From Halichondria panicea (Eukaryota > Porifera > Demospongiae > Suberitida > Halichondriidae), in assembly GCF_963675165.1 (NCBI RefSeq), contig NC_087377.1, forward strand, positions 8,387,122 through 8,451,121: a DNA stretch of 64,000 nt. The letters run 5' to 3'. Below, piece by piece: positions 9,670 through 19,721 of this stretch (within the stretch, counting starts at the first letter, position 1; every line of letters begins with the position of its first letter). A program made the position numbers and the translations under genes. The notes beneath the pieces are model-generated. The model was not told the origin of the DNA. It made no database searches and saw only the letters and a program-made list of their open reading frames with translations.

Positions 9670-12600
9670 ATGACTGAGCAAGGTGGGAGTAGGACAAGAG
9701 CTGGGACAGTATTTAGAACCACGATGGAAGAAGAACACCAAGATGTGCAGACGAATGGAGGGGGAGGGTTCGAAGCCCAGGTTAATCCCCAAGCAATGTT
9801 AATGATGCTCCAGGAGCAGCAGAGGATGATGGCGGAGCAGCATCAAGCTCAGCAAAGAGTTCTGCTAGAGATGTTACAAACTCAGCAGGAAGAGCAGCGT
9901 GCCTATCGCCAGGAGATGGAGGAGCTGCGACATCAAGAAGCTGTGAGGCACCGTGAAGAGACAAGGCATAAATTGCCTAAGCCTGTTTTCAAGAAATTAG
10001 AAGAGACTGACGATATCGAGAACTTTTTGGAGACATTTGAGCGGGTTGCCACCCAACATGATTGGCCGGAGAATGCGTGGGCTGTCCAGCTGGCGGGACT
10101 GTTAACCGGTAGAGCACAAGCTGCCTATGCTGCTCTAGATGCTACAGAAGCCCAGGATTACAAGAAAGTGAAGGAGGCAATCTTGCATCGGTATGACGTC
10201 AACCAAGAAACACATCGCAGAAGATTCAGGGAAGACCGGAAGAAGCCAGAAGAATCTTACAGAGAGTGGCTATGGCGCATCACAAACCACTTTGACAAGT
10301 GGTGCAAAGACTCAACAATGCCAATGAAGGAGCTTGTTGTCATGGAGCAGGCTCTCTGGGGAATGCCCGAAGGTCTAACTGTCTGGCTGAGAGAGAGACA
10401 GCCAAAGTCATTGGAGGAGCTGGCGAAACTTGCAGAGGACTACACTCTGGCCAGGAAGGGTAAAGACCAGCCCTTTGGTACAAGGAAGCCCCTATCCTCT
10501 CCAGGGACACCAGCCGTGGAAACTCAGGAAACAAGAGCACCACATAAAAGGAATGGATTTCGTACAGAGCCAAGAACCAAGGTCAATGCTGCCGGAGAAA
10601 AGCAATGCTTTCATTGTCACCAGTGGGGTCATCTAAAGTACAATTGCCCCAAGCGAAGCCTGTCACAAGGGAAAGCTGACTCCAAGCCTGCCTTCAATGG
10701 AAAAGCTTGTGAAGATGTGGCCTGGCCGAAAGGAACTGAGAAGTACCTCAAGTGGGGGAAAGTTGGAGGAAAATCTGTTCAGATGCTTTTGGACTCTGGA
10801 TGCAGTCGAACGATGGTGAGTGCCAACAGTGTGGATTCTTCCAAGATCAGTAAGGCAGAAACGGTGGCTGTTTTGTGCGTGCATGGAGATACGGTAGAGT
10901 ATCCTACAGCAATGGTAGAGATCGCTTTAGGAGGCTATACCAGGAAAGCAAACGTTGCTGTTGCCCCTAGCCTACCGGTACCAGTGCTCCTTGGAAGAGA
11001 CCTCTACGATATCAGAAGTGGATGGAAGTCTTCAGATACCGGATACATGGTGGAGACTAGGTCTCAAAAGAAGATACGAGAATCGAAATCGATGGATGAT
11101 CTGATGGATCTGGACGAACAAGCCGTATTGTCAGAGCTATTTGATCAATCGTTGGAGCTAGAAGTTCCAGAGGCAAACCTTGCCTCTGAAGAGCATGAAA
11201 ATCTTAGGAGGGAGGACATGGCAGAAAATACCTCTACGTTAGAAGAGGAGATGAATACAGAACCAGTGTCCCCCTTAGATGCTTCGAAAGAACAAATTCA
11301 AGCATGGCAGGAAAGCGACGCAACGCTAGTAAAAGTTTGTGATTATGCAAGTTTCCAACCCGAAGATGGAACCGAAGGAGAGAATGTTTTCTTCTATAGG
11401 AAGGATGGACTGCTGTATCGTCACTGGCAACCGAGAAAACGAGGAAAAGACGGAGTGCAGGCAGTCGAGCAGTTGGTGCTACCGACTCAGTGCCGACAAC
11501 TGGTATTACGACTGGCGCATGATGTGCCTACAGCTGGCCATCTAGGCGTCACTAAAACCCGAAACCGAGTACTCCAGAGATACTATTGGCCTGGTGTTTT
11601 CAAGGAGGTAACGGAGTATTGTACTACCTGTGAAGTTTGTCAAAGAAGTCGTGGAAGGAGGCCAGCTCGTGCTCCTCTGGTCTCAATGCCATTGATTCAG
11701 AAGCCTTTTTCAAGGATAGCAATGGATATTGTTGGGCCACTGCCAAGGACGCAACGAGGGAATCGGTATATCCTTACTATCTGTGACTATGCCACTCGAT
11801 ACCCAGAGGCAATTCCATTGCCAAGTGTGGAAGCTACACGTGTTGCACGAGAGCTACTTTTGCTCTTTACTCGAGTTGGAGTTCCTGAGGAGGTGCTGTC
11901 TGACCAAGGAACTAACTTTATGTCTTCATTGCTAGACGAGATGTACCAGGCTCTGCAGATCACCAGGATCCGAACAACTCCATACCACCCTCAAACCGAC
12001 GGGCTGGTGGAGCGTTTTAACGCAACTTTGAAGTCAATGCTTCGGAAGTTTACGAGCCGGAACCAGAAAGATTGGGACGAGTACCTTCCATATCTGCTCT
12101 TTTCTTATAGAGAAGTCCCACAGGAGAGCACTGGATTCTCACCGTTTGAGCTGTTGTACGGGCATAGAGTGCGAGGACCACTCGACGTAATACGAGAGGG
12201 ATGGACAGAGGAGAGGTCACCAGAGTTCCCAGTAATTGCTCATGTGGTCCAGATGCGAGATCGCTTGGAAGAAATGATGGAGATTGTGCAGGAGACTACA
12301 AGCAAAGCCCAGCAAAAGCAGAAGAGGTACTATGACAAGGGTACCAAAAAACGAGAGCTGAAGGCCGGTGATCAAGTCTTGGTTTTGCTACCCAAAGATG
12401 AGAATAAGCTCAAGTTGGAATGGGTTGGTCCCTATAAAGTACTTCGTGCTGTTACTCCAGTGGACTATGAAGTAGCCACACCAGGGCGGAGGCAGAAGAA
12501 GAAGATATACCACATCAACCTCTTGAAGCTGTGGAAGTGTCCAACGCAACCAGTCCCAAATCTGATGTCGATAATGGAGGAAGGGAACGAGTGTGACGAG

Positions 12601-14088
12601 GAAGAGTTGACCAACCTGAGTTTGTGGGAACCTGAAGAGACACTGTTCGATGTGACCGAGATCCAAACCCCTGGCTTAAATCCAGAAGAGCGAAAGCAAC
12701 TGTTGTCACTGGTGCAAGAGTTTGACGCAGTGTGTGGTCCAGCCCCGGGAAGGACAACGATTGCAGAGCACGAGATATTTGTGGCGGACGAGACTCCAAT
12801 ACAACAGAGACCCTACCGTGTACCTTACTCAAGGAGGGAGGTAGTGAAAGAAGAGATCCACAAGATGCTGGAAGCCGATGTCATTCGACCTTCTACCAGT
12901 CCATGGGCTTCACCTATTGTAATGGTTGGCAAGAAAGACGGATCTGTGCGGTTTTGTGTGGATTATAGAAAGCTTAACAAAGTGGCTCGCTTTGACGCTT
13001 ATCCTATGCCACGCATTGAGGAGCTACTTGACAACATTGGACCTGCTAGATACATCACCACCATGGACTTAGCGAAAGGTTATTGGCAAATACCCCTTGA
13101 GGAATCTTCTAAAGAGAAGTCAGCTTTTACAACACCGTTTGGCCTGTACGAGTTTCAAGTGATGCCTTTCGGGTTGCACAATGCTCCAGCCACTTTCCAG
13201 AGGACAATGAATCGAGTGCTGGAAGGATGCGAAGAATTTGCAGGTTGCTATATCGATGATCTGGTTGTGTACAGCAAATCCTGGGAAGAGCACCTACAAC
13301 ACTTGCAGGTGGTGTTAGAACGTCTGCAAGCTGCCAAGTTGACCCTGAAACCGAGAAAATGTCAGTTTGGACGACGGGAAGTTCGTTATTTGGGACATGT
13401 GATTGGTGGTGGCAAAGTTAGGCCCGATCCACAGAAGCTGCAAGCAGTAGCAGAGTATCCGCGTCCACAGACCAAGAAAGATGTACGAGCTTTCCTTGGA
13501 CTAGTAGGATACTACCGGAAATTCACCCCCAACTTTGCGGATATTGCAGTGCCGTTAACGGACCTCACTCGAAAGAAGAAACCAGAAAAGGTTATCTGGA
13601 CCGGTGAATGTGATCAGTCTTTCATAGCTTTGAAGGAGACTCTGTTGAAGCATCCTGTCTTAGAGGTATTCGATCCAAACAAACAGTTTCTGTTACAAAC
13701 TGATGCATCAGAACGAGGCCTTGGGGCGGTTTTGAGTCAGCGAGATTCGGAAGGACAAGAAAACCCAATCGCATTTGCAAGTCGGAAGTTGCAGCCGAGG
13801 GAAAGGAATTACGCAACAATAGAAAAGGAGTGCTTGGCGGTTGTGTGGGCTCTTAAGATCTTCTATACATACCTTTATGGTCGGAAAATTGAAGTACAGA
13901 CGGACCACCAACCTCTCGCCTGGTTACACAAGATGCAGAACGCGAATGCCCGATTGACGCGTTGGGCGCTGGCTATTCAGCCCTATCAACTGGAAATCAC
14001 CCATCGTCGAGGAGTTTCGAATGGCAATGCTGATGGACTGTCACGAGCTGGCCCCCTTTTAGGAGGGAGGGATGTGGCGTACTCCTAG
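9670..14088 (+). CDS. Gag-protease-integrase-reverse transcriptase-RNase H polyprotein
   Basis: A single 1472-codon ORF from ATG 9670; an alternative ATG lies at 9724. Residues 1-300 are Gag, with a Gln/Met/Glu-rich coiled coil near 35-95. A CCHC zinc knuckle (CFHCHQWGHLKYNC) lies at 313-326. The protease DSG is at 375-377 (LLDSGCSRT). The integrase HHCC zinc region is near 610-660; its catalytic triad is D686 (AMDIVG), D745 (SDQGTN) and E781 (LVERFN), spacing DD35E, followed by a GPY/F module (WVGPYKVL) near 917. Reverse transcriptase spans about 1055-1240, with YIDD at 1194-1197. RNase H begins at D1345 (QTDASERG) and ends with THRRGVSNGNADGLSR. Integrase before reverse transcriptase is the key oddity. 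Gag and Pol share one frame with no frameshift or stop between them. The stop lies 16 bp inside the 3' LTR. Confidence 0.95.
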   Translation: MTEQGGSRTRAGTVFRTTMEEEHQDVQTNGGGGFEAQVNPQAMLMMLQEQQRMMAEQHQAQQRVLLEMLQTQQEEQRAYRQEMEELRHQEAVRHREETRHKLPKPVFKKLEETDDIENFLETFERVATQHDWPENAWAVQLAGLLTGRAQAAYAALDATEAQDYKKVKEAILHRYDVNQETHRRRFREDRKKPEESYREWLWRITNHFDKWCKDSTMPMKELVVMEQALWGMPEGLTVWLRERQPKSLEELAKLAEDYTLARKGKDQPFGTRKPLSSPGTPAVETQETRAPHKRNGFRTEPRTKVNAAGEKQCFHCHQWGHLKYNCPKRSLSQGKADSKPAFNGKACEDVAWPKGTEKYLKWGKVGGKSVQMLLDSGCSRTMVSANSVDSSKISKAETVAVLCVHGDTVEYPTAMVEIALGGYTRKANVAVAPSLPVPVLLGRDLYDIRSGWKSSDTGYMVETRSQKKIRESKSMDDLMDLDEQAVLSELFDQSLELEVPEANLASEEHENLRREDMAENTSTLEEEMNTEPVSPLDASKEQIQAWQESDATLVKVCDYASFQPEDGTEGENVFFYRKDGLLYRHWQPRKRGKDGVQAVEQLVLPTQCRQLVLRLAHDVPTAGHLGVTKTRNRVLQRYYWPGVFKEVTEYCTTCEVCQRSRGRRPARAPLVSMPLIQKPFSRIAMDIVGPLPRTQRGNRYILTICDYATRYPEAIPLPSVEATRVARELLLLFTRVGVPEEVLSDQGTNFMSSLLDEMYQALQITRIRTTPYHPQTDGLVERFNATLKSMLRKFTSRNQKDWDEYLPYLLFSYREVPQESTGFSPFELLYGHRVRGPLDVIREGWTEERSPEFPVIAHVVQMRDRLEEMMEIVQETTSKAQQKQKRYYDKGTKKRELKAGDQVLVLLPKDENKLKLEWVGPYKVLRAVTPVDYEVATPGRRQKKKIYHINLLKLWKCPTQPVPNLMSIMEEGNECDEEELTNLSLWEPEETLFDVTEIQTPGLNPEERKQLLSLVQEFDAVCGPAPGRTTIAEHEIFVADETPIQQRPYRVPYSRREVVKEEIHKMLEADVIRPSTSPWASPIVMVGKKDGSVRFCVDYRKLNKVARFDAYPMPRIEELLDNIGPARYITTMDLAKGYWQIPLEESSKEKSAFTTPFGLYEFQVMPFGLHNAPATFQRTMNRVLEGCEEFAGCYIDDLVVYSKSWEEHLQHLQVVLERLQAAKLTLKPRKCQFGRREVRYLGHVIGGGKVRPDPQKLQAVAEYPRPQTKKDVRAFLGLVGYYRKFTPNFADIAVPLTDLTRKKKPEKVIWTGECDQSFIALKETLLKHPVLEVFDPNKQFLLQTDASERGLGAVLSQRDSEGQENPIAFASRKLQPRERNYATIEKECLAVVWALKIFYTYLYGRKIEVQTDHQPLAWLHKMQNANARLTRWALAIQPYQLEITHRRGVSNGNADGLSRAGPLLGGRDVAYS
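14060..14072 (+). promoter_or_regulatory. Polypurine tract
   Basis: AGGAGGGAGGGA lies directly before the 3' LTR and would prime plus-strand synthesis. It overlaps the last codons of the pol ORF. Confidence 0.85.
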
Positions 14089-14350
14089 TAGCCACTAACC
14101 ACAAACACTCAATCTGTGGTCAAGTTGAACTATGTGCTGACTAGAAATATCTTAGTTGTTCTAGAGTATTCTTACACTAAGCAATTCTGGACTATTCTAT
14201 GTATTGTTCTGGTTTGTTCTAGAACTGTTTTTGTTTTGTATTTAAAACAGTTCAGTTTTGTGTCTAAGTTGTGTTATTCGTGCGTGTTCTTTATTGTTCA
14301 AGACAGCTATTAAAAGTCAATTCTCCTATAGTCAAGAGTACTACGTTACA
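14073..14350 (+). repeat. 3' LTR
   Basis: Same 278-bp sequence as 9297-9574; I found no difference by eye. The pol stop codon (14086-14088) lies inside it. The target duplication GGCTG follows at 14351-14355. Confidence 0.95.
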
Positions 14351-14355
14351 GGCTG

Positions 14356-15280
14356 ATAGTGTGCAATGTGTCCTGCGGTAGTCCACTGGAAGATTGGTGG
14401 TACCACTAGGTCTCAGCTTCAAGTCTTGGCAAAGCAGAGAATGGAATCTGTATAATACTTGTCTGTTGGATACTTGCAATACAGTTTCCACAACTATTTG
14501 TATTCTGTTTGTAGGAATGAAGTAAGCATGCGCCAAGAGACGCTCCAGCAGTTGAACATAGCGAGCAAGTCTGTCACTGTTAGTAAGCCCAACATCAGTC
14601 AAGGTCCCTGGGAGAATATGTGAAATGGTTTGGGGTAAATAACAATGTCCACTTATGTATATAGCTCCTGGGACGATAGTACATGCAGATCAATGGACAG
14701 CATACAATGGCGTTGATAGCTTAAAAAATGTCAGCAGCCATAACATTGCAAACCACTTCATCACAACAATTTACCCCTGATCTAACATAACCAAGGCTCT
14801 ACACACAACCACGAAAAATAGTAAGCCACTAGAAAGATCATAATCAGGGCATGTGTGTAAATTAAACTGTAAGTCTACTAGAATTATATTTTCTTTTTTA
14901 TTTCTCAAGTGCATGGCATTTCAGAATTGCATAAGCGAGCCGCTCAAGACCTGGATATAGTACAAATGACATGTGAACAAGTCGCAGAAGCACGTAGAGA
15001 CAATTGATTGTTCAGACACAATTGGTCATCCTATTGAGTTTGCTAGTGACCAGAAGACTGCTGCAAGAGCAAGAGGATAACAGAAGGCTAGAGTTAATTA
15101 TCAAACTAATCAGTTTCAACTCGTAGGTTATAATTATTATTGCTTTTTTTTTTAATGATGAACACACGTCTTAACATCAATCCACTAAATTAGTTGGATT
15201 CGAATCACGAGGAATGAGTGCATATTCCTACTCCCAGCAACCCATTTCCTGTATTATAATATCACGAGCATTTCTGTTCC
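14356..15280. other. No supported gene; possible minus-strand ORF next to the LTR
   Basis: A minus-strand ORF from about 14602 towards the LTR encodes a plausible helical stretch (LARYVQLLERLLAHAYF) but has no family motif. The remainder shows nothing I can support. Confidence 0.35.
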
Positions 15281-15285
15281 ACCAG

Positions 15286-15482
15286 TAATATTTATTGGCC
15301 AGCTGGTTGCATTCCCTGTTTTGGCATCTATACTGTATGGGCCAAACATTGCAATAAGTGAGCAAATCATCTTGGAGTCTTTCGTTGACTACATAGCTGT
15401 TAGGCAAAGTCCAGAGGATCCTTGCACGACTCTGAGGTCACTGCAGGAGTGGAGAATGCTGCATGGAGATACTGGAGTTTAA
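15286..15482 (+). CDS. Unrecognised exon-like segment
   Basis: From about 15286 a frame reads about 63 codons to a TAA at 15480-15482 (IGQLVAFPVLASILYGPNIA at its start), with a hydrophobic segment followed by a charged helix. It has no ATG, as expected for a 3'-terminal exon. I cannot name the family. The composition and absence of stops suggest former or present coding use. Confidence 0.3.
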
Positions 15483-15812
15483 TGAAAATTTAATTTGGAA
15501 TAACACCTGCAATTGTCAAACTGGACCAGATCGTGCTTTGACACAATAAAATCGGATCGCTTAGACAGAGCCCGAGTTGGATAGATTTCCAGGTGTACTT
15601 AGTATAATTATCGCACATAATTATCGTATTATAATGGTATACACATGCAGTATCAAATTTCATGCAGGGAACTCGATGTATACCCGATTGCATATCATAA
15701 CCAGTATACTTTTACAGTTCAAGAAAAGAAAACTATAAAGTGTTATGCTCTACGTGTACTGTGTTATGTTACTAATTCCTTTTTTTAGTTACAGTGATTT
15801 GTGATTGTAATT

Positions 15813-16131
15813 ATGGCAACACCATCACCAAAGAGAGTGAAGGTTGGTGGATTTAATGCTCACATCAAGTTCATTTGAATATTTTGCAAGTCTTGTGAAA
15901 GAAGCTCAGGATGTACCATTTCCATGGAAGGAGGCTGTACCCGAAGACATACGAGTGTGGTTTGAAACATTTGCCAAGTCTCATAACACTGTTCCAGAGT
16001 ACCGTTTTATTGGTGCACTTGCAACCACAGCTGCTTTGATGGGACCAAAATGTTTTGTGGAAGTAAGGGAAACCTACAGGGAGCCAGAAACTGTTTGCCA
16101 TTTGTGTTTGGGTCAAGGGAAGAGTCGTTAA
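15813..16131 (+). pseudogene. Possible DUF3987-like (P-loop) gene start, truncated
   Basis: An ATG at 15813 opens a short Lys-rich start (ATPSPKRVK). After a one-base shift near 15860 the frame continues as FEYFASLVKEAQDVPFPW, then EYRFIGALATTAALMG and a region that decays towards a GxGKS-like end (GQGKSR) at about 16125. This arrangement, a helical EYL.AALL..T...G block shortly before a Walker A loop, is that of DUF3987-type proteins, which are helicase/primase-associated P-loop proteins often carried by mobile elements. The match is by pattern only. The reading frame breaks exactly where sequence of a non-LTR retrotransposon begins, so it was probably truncated by that insertion. Confidence 0.35.
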
Positions 16132-16510
16132 CATGTCCATCCGACAGGGCATCTTACCCTTCGACTGGAAAACTTCTAACATCACCCCACTCCACAAGAA
16201 AGGACCTAGAAACTCACCTACCAACTACAGACCAATCAGTTTAACATCAATCGATCGTCATAAATTTGTTGTCAGGCAAAGCAATCGCTGTCAAAACACT
16301 AGAAAAAATTATTCACACAAGGCTATACAATCTACTGGACAACAATATTTTATCACCAATCCAACACGGCTTGCCACAGCTGCCAGTCACAGCTACTAGA
16401 AACCATTTTTGACTGGTCAAAGAATACCACTTCCATGCACCCATGCTATCTTTCTGGACTTTTCTAAAGCATTTGATACATATCCCCACTTTAAGGAATG
16501 GACCGTCCTA
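16095..16510 (+). pseudogene. Non-LTR retrotransposon reverse transcriptase fragment
   Basis: Across two frames the segment shows successive reverse transcriptase landmarks of CR1/Jockey/I-type elements. These are LPFDWKTSNITPLHKKG, then SPTNYRPISLTSI (motif 1), then KTLEKIIHTRL (motif 2 helix), NILSPIQHG (motif 2a) and FLDFSKAFDTYPH, the motif A block with the catalytic Asp. Frames change at about 16265 and 16390. The copy ends soon after motif A, with no YxDD and no 3' end. It is dead on arrival or strongly decayed. Confidence 0.75.
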
Positions 16511-17365
16511 GAAGTGGCCAGGTGGCTTAAAGATTATGCCTTTCACAAGACGTCTGTGGCACCTTTGAAGGTATACTAGAGCACAGAAATTAAAATTTGT
16601 ATTCTATTTAGAGGCAAGGTAGGTTCTAGGATGTCGTTACGTAAGTTTTGTGTACTTATTGTAACTGTACTTGTAGCTTGTAGCTAATATCCAACTGGAG
16701 TATGAACTTGTACATTGTATGTTTTCTTTTAGGCGTCGTGGGAGAAACGGATAATCGACCGCGTATATAACGTTTGCAAGGTTGAGAAGGATGAGACTGA
16801 CGGCGCCCCAGTGAAGAAGAAATTAAAACTAGAGCACTAAAGTGCAAACCCTCGGCTGGTGACATGATAATAAAGAAACCAGAAGAGTGATGATGCAGTG
16901 CATGTAGCATGTATGACTAGCACAGCAACTCAAGAGCAATAAAACTAAACCAGACTGGAGACATGCTGAAACATTGAGTGGTACATGTCACATGAGACAT
17001 GTACTGTGATCACAGCAAAGGAGCCTGGAGTCTTAGACTTAGAGAGGTATATATGGCTCCTGCCAGGCTGGAGTATAGGATCCAGAGTCAGCCAACAACC
17101 AGTCACAATTTTAGCTTTCTACTATCAATTGTTCCAGGTACGGATCACTTCAGCTGCAACTACGTAATTAAGGCCACGTGTAGCTAGCTAGCTGCCAACA
17201 TGCAAGTTCAAGCTTCTTAGCTTTTGCTCGACAAAGAAGCTTTAACATCAAAATCTGCCACTATTTAAACCAAGATATTGTTCTGTGAAGGCTATACATG
17301 CTGTAAACGCAGCGCTGTGGTACCCAGGTGAGTAGATATACCTGTGACAAACAAACAAACAGACC
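16511..17365. other. No supported gene
   Basis: A short segment at about 16733-16840 after a TTTTAG acceptor (SWEKRIIDRVYNVCKVEKDE-type, ending LEH before TAA) could be a terminal exon of an unknown gene. Nothing else is recognisable. Confidence 0.3.
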
Positions 17366-17369
17366 AATG

Positions 17370-18665
17370 GACTACTATACCCGTGGCCGCCCACGTGCGC
17401 CTCGGGTAATAACTGACAGATACCCTCCACTTGCATTGTCAGAAATACCTAACGATGAGAGCAACCGTAGAAACTTGGAAGCGTTGAACAAGAACTAAAG
17501 AAAAATGAACCTACCAAATCAGTGGTACTGGAATTAATGGAGCTCACTTTCAGTGTCCGGAGGGGACTTTATTCTTAGTAAAGCTGGGAGTGTCCACGAA
17601 ATCCTTGAAAAGTTTCCAGCACTGCTTCGCCCTGATTGTGTAAGTATGATTATTTTTTTGCTTAGTAAGTTATCCCTCATGTGTGTAGGTAATTCTAGAA
17701 ATGGCGCTTATTCTGAAACGCCCGAAGGATTCGATATTCAAAGATTTTCAATAAAAGTGGGAGAAGTGGGTTCCAGCAATTCTTAAACTCTCCAAAACGT
17801 TCTCAAAAAAGTCTAGAGCAGCATTTGACGACACTCCGTAAACTATGGTCAGTGATAGACATTTTTTGAGTATATTTGTGTTTTGAAATCACTTAAATTC
17901 TTCGGATTGTAGATTACTCATTGCTATTCCATGCAGGCATGCAGGAAGTAGACCATTAATTTAAACCGTGTATTGTTTGGTGCTGTGTATTGTTTGGCAG
18001 CGTTATTCACATTGTTGGCCAAAAAACACAAGGAGAAGCATCCGGAGTACTATTGGATTTCAGATCACGAAGCAAGTTTTTTTTCTGATTCCATTTTTTA
18101 CCCTACCTGCTCTATAGTAAACATTTTACCCTAGCCACACGTGATTAAGCAAAACTCTATATTATACTCGTCATATCGTTTAGTCGAAGAGCCCTGTGTT
18201 TTCTAATTAGAGCTTTTACTATGTGGCAAATATTTATACAGGGTTTTAGAAATACTGTGTGCAACATGGCCTGTTTAGTGGTATACAGGAATTGTTTTTG
18301 CTACTGTAGGAACTTGAGCCTTACATGAATTTACTTTCTGTGTGCAGATGGTAGAACGACCAGAGTATAGCGCACAAGAGGAGCCAGTACGAAATTCTCC
18401 CAGAATCGCAAGATTTCAGTCACTGGACACTCCAGCTGACTATTATGTGTTCGTCAAACAGAAAGTTTACATTAAGGCAACCGCCTTCTCCGTGATACTA
18501 TTCACATGGTTTTCATCGCACTACATCTTTAATCTTGAATATCACAAGTACTATGAGAATGCCGCCATGTTTATTCCAGAAACTGACTCAAGAAAGAAGA
18601 AAGCAGGTTACCTTACAGTAGCAACCGAGCTCAGTCATACATACGAACAATTGAATGAAGATTAG
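17370..18665 (+). pseudogene. SAMD3-like gene, decayed
   Basis: Three blocks fit the body of the SAMD3-like family found in expanded numbers in many animals. Block 1 (about 17400-17640) shows YPPLALSEIPNDESNRRN, then KSVVLELMELTF and SVHEILEKFPALLRPDC, with frame changes near 17490 and 17560. It ends in a GTAAGTATG donor. Block 2 (about 17688-17850), after a TGTGTAG acceptor, reads ALILKRPKDSIFKDF, a stop, then KWEKWVPAIL. Block 3 (about 18342-18665) ends the gene with ATAFSVILFTWFSSHYIFNL, matching the C-terminal FYVFNL.Y block of the family. Several stops and shifts make it non-functional as it stands. The molecular role of this family is unknown to me. Confidence 0.4.
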
Positions 18666-19270
18666 TTTTGTGAACACTACGTAGTTTCGTGAACATGTAC
18701 TATATTTATACGTGGTTCGTGAACATGCTTTTTTGCTAAATCAATGACATTGGCATAATTATTATTACAATTAATAAATATTAATTGATTATTTAATACT
18801 TAACTTTTAATTCAATGATAATTGATTAATTCAAGGCGCACCGTGCGCGGGTGCTGATGCCTCGGTGGAGGTGCCAAAGCTACATAACATAAATTACTAC
18901 AACTATAATAGCTAGCTTTTATACACACATTGATTATGATGAACATCTTTAATTTTGCTGCATGCAATCAACCAAATTGGGTAATGATCAAGCATGATTG
19001 TTGTGAAACGATCGATGCCAAAAGTTCAAGTCTAAAATTAATGGCTGCAAGTCAACTCACTCTTGCAGCTACCAATAGCTAGCGTTCTAGTGCAGAGCTA
19101 ACTACTCAGCTTCAGGATTCTTCCACAACAGATAATTACTGATTGACGAGTGAAGTTTGTATACAGGTAAATTGAACTTATTACTATTCAAAATTAATGG
19201 GCAACCACCCTTTTCTTCTCATTATTACAGTTAGTGCATGTGGTTGCACACAAATAGTGAAGATAACAAC
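18666..19270. other. AT-rich non-coding stretch
   Basis: Low-complexity AATTAATTGATT-type sequence near 18765-18830; no supported gene or RNA. Confidence 0.5.
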
Positions 19271-19275
19271 AGTCT

Positions 19276-19639
19276 TCAGGAGCGTAGCCAGGATTTTTTG
19301 GAAGAGGGGGCAAAACCTATCAGCCGCGCAGCGCCGAAATTTTGACCGGAAGCCACGCCTCGTAATTTTGACGTCACAATTGACTTGTTGGGTGTGGCCT
19401 GATGTTTATTTGCCTAGAAGAAGCTAGTTTAGCAAAGAACAAGAACTGTCTATAGATTTAGACCACAGTTTAGAGATTAAATCGTTTTGCTTGCCTACTA
19501 GCTAGCTAACTGTAGCAAGATTCCGAAGAAAGGGAGTGCTCAGCAAGATAATCAGATACAATAACTTGAGCAGAGTAGTAGAGATCCAGAAAAGGGGGGG
19601 CATTTGCCCCCTTTGCCACCCCCTGGCTACGCCACTGGT
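19276..19639. mobile_element. MITE with GCGTAGCCAGG ends
   Basis: The left end reads AGGAGCGTAGCCAGG and the right end CCTGGCTACGCCACT, an inverted pair. GTCTTC occurs on both outer sides and may be the target duplication. The interior is G-rich on one strand near both ends (GAGGGGGC and GGGGGGGC) and has no coding capacity. A terminal CAGTGGCGTAGCCAGG motif is seen in many animal MITEs. Confidence 0.65.
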
Positions 19640-19721
19640 CTTCCAAGTGGATGAGCTTGAAAGCCTAGCTCCTTATAATTCTGCTGTGTGTGAGGTTATG
19701 TGCAAAGGGACAATTTGAGGA

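Larger units (their letters stand above)
9297..14350 (+). mobile_element. Complete Ty3/gypsy LTR retrotransposon, Gmr1-type gene order
   Basis: The element is 5054 bp long with two 278-bp LTRs, a 5-bp target duplication, a tRNA-Leu primer-binding site, a polypurine tract and one uninterrupted gag-pol ORF. The two LTRs appear identical by eye over their full length, which points to very recent insertion. The domain order in the polyprotein is Gag, protease, integrase, reverse transcriptase, RNase H. This is the order of Ty1/copia elements, but the reverse transcriptase and integrase sequences are of Ty3/gypsy type. That combination defines the Gmr1-like group, first described from deuterostomes. 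No envelope gene and no chromodomain are present. The element looks capable of autonomous transposition, though transcription cannot be judged from sequence. Confidence 0.93.

Noticed and set aside
12515-12832. Antisense ORFs of 60-105 codons within the gag-pol gene
   Set aside because: All are shadows of the sense frame, without motifs or start context.
9077-14602. Idea that the LTR element interrupts a single minus-strand ORF that would be continuous in the empty site
   Set aside because: After removing the element and one GGCTG copy, the upstream frame does not continue in the frame of the 9077-9291 ORF; it reaches a stop after about 20 more codons.
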